In this document: piece after piece, positions 58,612 to 64,000 of the stretch
Position numbering within the stretch: position 1 is the stretch's first letter
Layout: each line of letters starts with the position of its first letter
Origin: Sipunculus nudus
Taxonomy: Eukaryota; Annelida; Sipuncula; Golfingiida; Sipunculidae
Assembly: GCA_026874595.1 (NCBI GenBank)
Contig: CM049309.1
Span: forward strand, 68,802,926 to 68,866,925
Reading direction: 5' to 3'
Length of the DNA stretch: 64,000 nt
Made by a program: the position numbers and the translations under genes
Notes under the pieces: model-generated
Told to the model about the DNA's origin: nothing
Databases searched by the model: none
Seen by the model: the letters and a program-made list of their open reading frames with translations, nothing else

Positions 58612-59108
58612 CCACAATTGAATTTAGGTATCTATCAAAATATATATGTATATATGAGTATATGTATGCATGTACACATATGTATGTAAATGAGAAATAA
58701 TTAAGAATTTATCCCGGGAAATGTTATTATATGCAATGCACAGGTTTTGCGCTCTATATTGCATGGAACTTTGTACTTTTTATTTTTGTTAATAAAAAAA
58801 AAAAAAAAAAAGTTAGTAATAAACTTTCCCACCCTGAAAAAAAAAAAAAAAAAAAAAAATCATCAGAACACGGAGCATTGGAGCCTTTTAGAACATGTGG
58901 CAGCCAGAGCCTGTTTGAGTGTACATATGCGGGACCATCCCAGCTGCTACTGCTGCTTTTATATATTTGATCTTTTTTTGCAGATTAATCACATGAGTCT
59001 GATACAGATGGTAGACATTATATGAATGAAAATGTAAAAAAATGTAAAACCATACAAATATGGCACTGAATTTATTACAATACCAACATTATAGGTCATT
59101 GCATTATT

Positions 59109-60737
59109 GTATCCCCAGACAAAGTCGGGGGATACTATGTTTTCATGACGGTCCCGCCACCCCCGCCATGCCACCGCATATAAATCTTGTTGGCGCGATA
59201 ACTCAGAAAAAAATATCACGGATCTTTACCAAACTTGGTATATATATAGATACGGGTGAGAGAATGACGCCTATTTAAAATGAGGTCATGACCTTGACTA
59301 GGAGAGTGTCCTTGACCTTGAATAGGTCCAATTTTGGGTAAAATCACACAAATTCTTTAATATCTCCAGAAATCTTTGCATGGATTGATCCCAAAATCAA
59401 GTTGATGGAAGATCATGGATAGGGCTGTGATGTTCCAGAAACTGGTGGCGCCACCTATTATTCTTTACTTGTTTTTGTGCCATTTAATACCCCCAAAATT
59501 GCTCCTTGACAGTACTGTGAGCATTATAAGTCAAAAACTAATGGACAGATTTCTTTTATATTATGCATATACATAGATATGGGTTAGGGGATGATGTTTA
59601 TTTAAATTGGGGTCATGACCTTTTTTATGAGAATGGCCTTGACCTTGAATATTGCCATATATGGTAAAAATCACACAAAATCATTAATTTCTCAATAAGG
59701 GATGCATGGATTGGTCCAAAAATCAACTTGATCGAAGATCTTGGATAGTATTGTCATGTACCAGAAATAGGTGGCACCACCTGTTATTCTTTCACTCGTT
59801 TTCGTGCCGTTTAAGACCCCATCATTGCCACTTGACAGTACTGTGAGCATTATAAGTAAAAAACTAATGGACAGATTTCTTTCATATTATGCATATACAT
59901 AGATATGGGTTATGGGATGACGTTTATTTAAATTGGGGTCATGACCTTTCCTATGAGAGTGGCCTTGACCTTGAATATTGCCATATATGGTGAAAATCAC
60001 ACAAAATCATTAATATCTCAATAAGGGATGCATTGATTGGTCCAAAAATCAACTTGATCGAAGATCTTGGATAGTATTGTCATGTACCAGAAACAGGTGG
60101 CACCACCTGTTATTCTTTCACTCGTTTTCGTGCCGTTTAAGACCCCATCATTGCCACTTGACAGTACTGTGAGCATTATAAGTCAAAAACTAATGGACAG
60201 ATTTCTTTCATATTATGCATATACAAAGAAATGGGTTATGGGATGATGTTTATTTAAATTGGGGTCATGACCTTTCCTATGAGAGTGGCCTTGACCTTGA
60301 ATATTGCCATATATGGTGAAAATCACACAAAATCATTAATATCTCAATAAGGGATGCATTGATTGGTCCAAAAATCAACTTGAACGAAAATCTTGGATAG
60401 TGTTGTCATGTACCGTAAAAACTGATAGCGCAACCTGTTATTCTTTTACTTGTTTTTGTGCCGTTAATACCCCATCATTGCCACTTGACAGTACTGTGAG
60501 CATTATAAGTCAAAAACTAATGGACAGATTTCTTTCATATTATGCATATACATAGACATGGGTTAGGGGATGATGTATTTTGAAATTGGGGTCATGACCT
60601 TTTCTATGAGAGTGACCTTTTCTATGAGTGTGATCTGATATTAATTGTTGTTGAAGATAGGGGGCCTATTCTTAAAGGGGGGTGGGGATTAATTGTCTGG
60701 GGATACTATGGCACCTGCGGTGCCAAGAAATGTCTAG
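59109..60737 (+). mobile_element. Helentron-like array element H (326-bp units)
   Basis: 5' GTATCCCCAGAC-AAA-GTCGGGGGATAC hairpin. Four units of 326-327 bp follow (AGTACTGTGAGC at 59511, 59837, 60163, 60490), with GTGGCGCCACC-type palindromes and TGACCTTGA words. The distal complement GTCTGGGGATAC is at about 60695. Hairpin GGCACC-TGC-GGTGCC and CTAG at 60734-60737 next to T close it. No coding capacity. Confidence 0.78.
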
Positions 60738-60825
60738 TTAATTTTTTTTAATGAGATCCTTGAATGTGCTGTACATGTACCTTTAAGTATATCAGTATCA
60801 TTATGAGCTTTTAAAATGTATATAA

Positions 60826-61640
60826 TTGTTTGAGCCCATAGGGAGCTTTTTATTTTACAGGGTGGGCTCCTTTTTCTGTGTCTGCATTTTTTTAAAATTT
60901 GCTTATATCTCCTTAATGCTCACAGCAATAAATATTATATCATAATTCTGTATTATTGAGGCAAAAAATTTTTCCTGGTGCTGTGACCTTGACGTAAGCT
61001 CTTAAGGTCAAGTCACAGTAGACTGGGCACTGTTTGTTTGTTAGCACCAAGGGTTTTTATTGGATTGATTGAAATTTGTTCAAATTTAGTGAAAGGCATC
61101 GACTAATGACTCTCAAACTGATTAACTTTTGGTTGACCTTGATCAATATTTGCGCAATATATTAGCACTTTGGCATTTTCACCAATGACTAAACATGATA
61201 AAAAAACAGTTTAAGTTGTATCTTAGGTATACTGTCAAACATTCTTGTATAGCAATATTGCATTATACTTATACTAATTCTACATGGTATCTAAAATTAG
61301 GTTACTCTGACATAATTTAGCCATTAAACTAAGTCAGACAGTGTGTTTATATAAATGCTATTGGCTCCTCTATTATTCATCAGAATTGGACCAAACCATA
61401 TATTATTCATCAGTTTGAGTAATAGTAGCCATTTTGCTTAAGGTCGAGTCACAGTAGACTTTGGGCATCATTTGTTTTTTAGCACAATTGCATCAGGGGT
61501 TTTGATTGGATTTTCTTCGTATTTAATGGAAGCCATCGACTAATGAATCTTTTAACCTGATCATCTTTGGTTGACCTTGACCTATATTTGTGCAGTTTGC
61601 ATTTTCAACAATGGCTAAATATCATCAAAAAGTGGTTTTA
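60826..61640 (+). repeat. Probable array-type repeat I, two units
   Basis: Starts near TGAGCCCA...TGGGCTC, a possible 5' hairpin. Two units of about 430 bp share AAGGTC-AGTCACAGTAGACT, GTTTTTATTGGATT-like, CATCGACTAATGA and TTGGTTGACCTTGA. No 3' terminus was identified before the exon at 61740. Confidence 0.5.
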
Positions 61641-61739
61641 GGCATATCTTGATATGATTTCCTGAAATATATGACCATGGGGTGCTTCATGTATTTGCAG
61701 GCAAATACAGCTTTATCTAGTTTTTACTTGCTCTTTCAG

Positions 61740-62292
61740 ATGATGGCTGCTCCATCTAGCAACAAGATGAGCGTTCATTTTTCTGACGATGTTCAGATTC
61801 ATGGGGGAGCACAGAACAATGTACAAATGTATCAGACTGGGATGGAACGCCGTAATCCAGGCTTCAGCAGCGACTTCACATCATCTGAAGATGAAGTCTT
61901 CTTAGATGAACCCTCATCAGACTCCACTGTGCAAAATCTCACAAAGCCATTAATGGCCCCGCGCCAGCGAACGAGGGTCAGAGTGCAAGGATCATCCGGC
62001 AGATGCAAGCGTTGTGTTTGGCCAATGCTGTACTGTTTGTTAGTGTTAGCGAGCATAGGTGCTGTGGTCTGCTTGGCATTATATTTGGTACATACGTATG
62101 GACCAAAAGTGCTACAGCTTGGACATTTCAATAAAGGTTATGACCTTCCCAGCGAAATAGTCGGGTGCTCAAAAATTGAGGTTGAGGATGTATGGGTAGT
62201 AGGCTTTCCTAAACTCTTAACGGAATCTGCTTTTCGCATGGTTGATGTCACACAAGATGGTGTTCTTGATGTGATCTTCGGTTTTGGTACAG
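61740..62292 (+). CDS. FAM234: FAM234 (ITFG3)-like membrane protein, first coding exon (partial gene)
   Basis: An acceptor CTCTTTCAG directly precedes ATGATGGCTGCT, and ACAG/GTAAGT ends the exon after 184 codons in phase 1. Residues 1-95 are a polar, acidic/Ser-rich cytoplasmic tail with a basic RQRTRVRVQG patch and RCKRC. Residues 96-118 (MLYCLLVLASIGAVVCLALY) are one membrane segment. The lumenal/outer part has VWVVGFPKLLTESAFR and MVDVTQDGVLDVIFGFGT, the first DxxxDGxxxD FG-GAP-like repeat typical of FAM234 proteins. Family role is poorly defined. The remaining exons (about two thirds of a protein of about 550 aa) lie beyond the window. A 5' UTR exon upstream is implied. The alternative is another single-pass FG-GAP protein. 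Confidence 0.78.
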
Positions 62293-62299
62293 GTAAGTG

Positions 62300-63850
62300 T
62301 TGTATTAAATCTACATATTTTTACATATTATTTCTTTACGCTTATGCTAAATTTTTGTTAAATCATCTGTTTTAGTGTTACATTGTTCAGTGGATTTCAT
62401 TGGTTACTACATGCAAGAATACAGACCTGGGGTCAGTTCTGAATTGAATTAAATAGAACTGAAAATTCTGTGGATTGAAATTTGATTGATAAAAATTAAT
62501 TGGATTGGAACTGAACTTGATTTTAAGTTTAATGGGTCTAGTAAATTTAGTTCAAGTTCTGATGTTTTCCTTAGTGTTTGTACTACTTTTCTCTTGGAGC
62601 AGCTGTATGTAGTGCAGAGGCAGATCCAGGATTTTAGAAAGGTGGGGGAGGGGGGTCCAGGCCCCTCCAAAATTGGTTTAAACCCCTCAAAAAACCTTGT
62701 GGTGACTCCTGTCCCCCCCCCCACACACACACACATACTTGAACCACCACTGCAGTGTTTAGTTAACATCAGACACAGATGCCTCCATTGAGTGTGACAA
62801 GGCGTGTGTTGGACAGCTGAAATGCTGTTCATACGCCGTTAGTGGTTAGCCACTAATTAATATCAGCATATGTGTCCATGAAATGTACTGTATTGAAATA
62901 TTGCCATCATTTTAACTGTGAATTTGATATAAATCATTTGAATTGATTAAGAATTATTTTTTTTTTTAACACATGGAATTGAATCAGAATTAAGTTTCAT
63001 ATTGAATTCTTGAATTTAAATTGAATTAGAATCAAGTTATCTCAATGGAAATCAGGTCTGCTTGTTTAGTTAGCTTGTATGTACTGGTATATTCATTAAA
63101 TTAGTTTTGTCACTTGATTGATAATGATTTATGAGATTCTTAAGTTGCATTCAATGTGTGGCTACTGATATTTACTTTCCTTTATTATTCATTTTAAATT
63201 CTTAAGCATATTACCTGTTCTTGCAATGGGGAGTCCCCTTGGGCTTTGGCTTTGGTTGTTCAGGATTGGTTTTCCATTGCCTGATTTACATGGGCTGAGT
63301 TCACTTTGGTAATTGCTGATAGTTTGTGCTGTGAAAGATCCTTCACAAAAGAATGCGAAGAATTATGGGGAAGATACTGTAAATGACTGCCCTTAGGACA
63401 CACTTGGCCTCAATCCCAACACTTTTAAAACATAAATAAAATTGGTATTTCTGACATGTGGTCATAGAGAAGTTGCATGACAACAGTTAAGAGACACCAC
63501 CATCAATATAGATGTTTTAATTACCTCTTTATTGCTAGAATAAGGAGTTTATTTTCTGTCAGGGCTATTTTGTTTGTTGAATGCAGGTGTGTTTTCTCCC
63601 TAAAACAACAATAGCTGAAATCTCCATAGGACTTGTGGTAAAAGCAAGGCAATTTATTGCTTATAATATAAGCATGATTTTGACATTTGCCTTCAGTGAA
63701 CAGGTAGTATATTCAGTTACTGCCAAAACTCATCCAGGTTTAACAGCTTACAGTAGACTAATATTTATGGACCACTCTGTATAAAGGGAAATAATATGGA
63801 TATATTATAATGCGCTTCCATTGTCATGAAATTGAATCTCGATTTTTTTT
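62300..63850. other. Intron 1 of the FAM234-like gene; repeats only
   Basis: No further exon recognised. A C-rich/CA tract lies at 62713-62736. A GGGGAGGGGGGTCCAGGCCCC word at about 62642 resembles common invertebrate repeats but has no definable ends. Confidence 0.5.
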
Positions 63851-64000
63851 TTACCAAGCTGACATTCCTTCATGCTGAGCTGTATGGATGGATCTTTTTC
63901 TGTCAGGACTTCTCCAGTCAGTCTGTCCATTAGCAAGGCTGATACATTGTACTTGCTACATCATGCTCACACATGGCTTTTTAAAGCAAGCTATTCACCT
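63851..64000 (+). mobile_element. 5' end of an array element related to A, cut by the window edge
   Basis: TACCAAGCTGACATTCCTTCATGCTGAGCTGTATGG parallels the 5' hairpin of element A, followed by GTCAGTCTGTCC words. Diverged; the rest is outside the window. Confidence 0.5.

Larger units (their letters stand above)
56001..58857 (+). mobile_element. 5'-truncated L1-like LINE with 14-bp TSD
   Basis: AATCATCAGAACAC flanks the element exactly (55987-56000 and 58858-58871). The right end has AATAAA at about 58819 followed 16 nt later by a poly-A tract, with an earlier A-run at 58794. The endonuclease domain is missing because of 5' truncation. The reverse transcriptase is broken by an internal deletion. 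The C-terminal region with its CCHC knuckle is largely open. Confidence 0.92.

Noticed and set aside
62640-62740. A transposon end at the G-rich and C-rich words
   Set aside because: No inverted partner or target duplication could be found.

Overview
This is animal nuclear DNA, AT-rich, intron-rich and full of repeats. Phase-consistent spliced genes, a histone H1 gene with a metazoan 3'-end stem-loop, tRNA-derived SINEs, L1-like LINE debris, hAT and Tigger-like transposons and CCGT-rich tandem-array elements suggest a mollusc or another lophotrochozoan. The species cannot be fixed from the window. Nothing bacterial or viral was recognised.

Real gene content is small. There are three copies of an arylacetamide deacetylase-like (AADAC/NCEH1 family) serine esterase. 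Copy B (29644-48420, + strand) has six coding exons that join in phase to 406 codons with a complete Ser195/Asp346/His376 triad and an HGGG oxyanion motif. Copy A (13621-19490, + strand) has the same six exons and splice phases but carries a nonsense codon and a frameshift in its last exon. Copy C (about 8439-10275, - strand) is a last-exon fragment with several frame changes, split by a 1.4-kb hAT transposon. An intronless histone H1 gene (23141-23683, - strand) lies between copies A and B. At the right edge, 61740-62292 is the first coding exon of a FAM234 (ITFG3)-like type II membrane protein whose later exons lie outside the window.

Most of the rest is repeats. 1-8400: hAT and LINE debris, a SINE, a tRNA-like SINE head and microsatellites. 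8740-10134: hAT element with an 8-bp target-site duplication (TSD). 10411-13009: a SINE and a Tigger-like MITE. 14464-14830: a small Helitron/Helentron-like element. 20150-21440: a GC-rich island of unknown nature. 21942-22440: a tandem duplication. Intron 2 of copy B (31762-39199) holds a 433-bp SINE with a 14-bp TSD, a 180-bp tandem-array element, and a 4.1-kb hAT element that itself contains another array element and another SINE. Intron 5 (40590-47776) holds three array elements nested inside one another. 56001-58857 is a 5'-truncated L1-like LINE with a 14-bp TSD. 59109-60737 is another array element.

The most unusual signal is a set of sequence-unrelated elements with one shared plan. 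Each has a 5' hairpin made of X and its complement X', then tandem units (about 180, 280, 326 or 335 bp), then a second X', then a short hairpin ending CTAG or CTTG beside a T. This matches what is known of non-autonomous Helentron-type elements. Several families also share a GGTGGCGCCACC palindrome inside otherwise different units.
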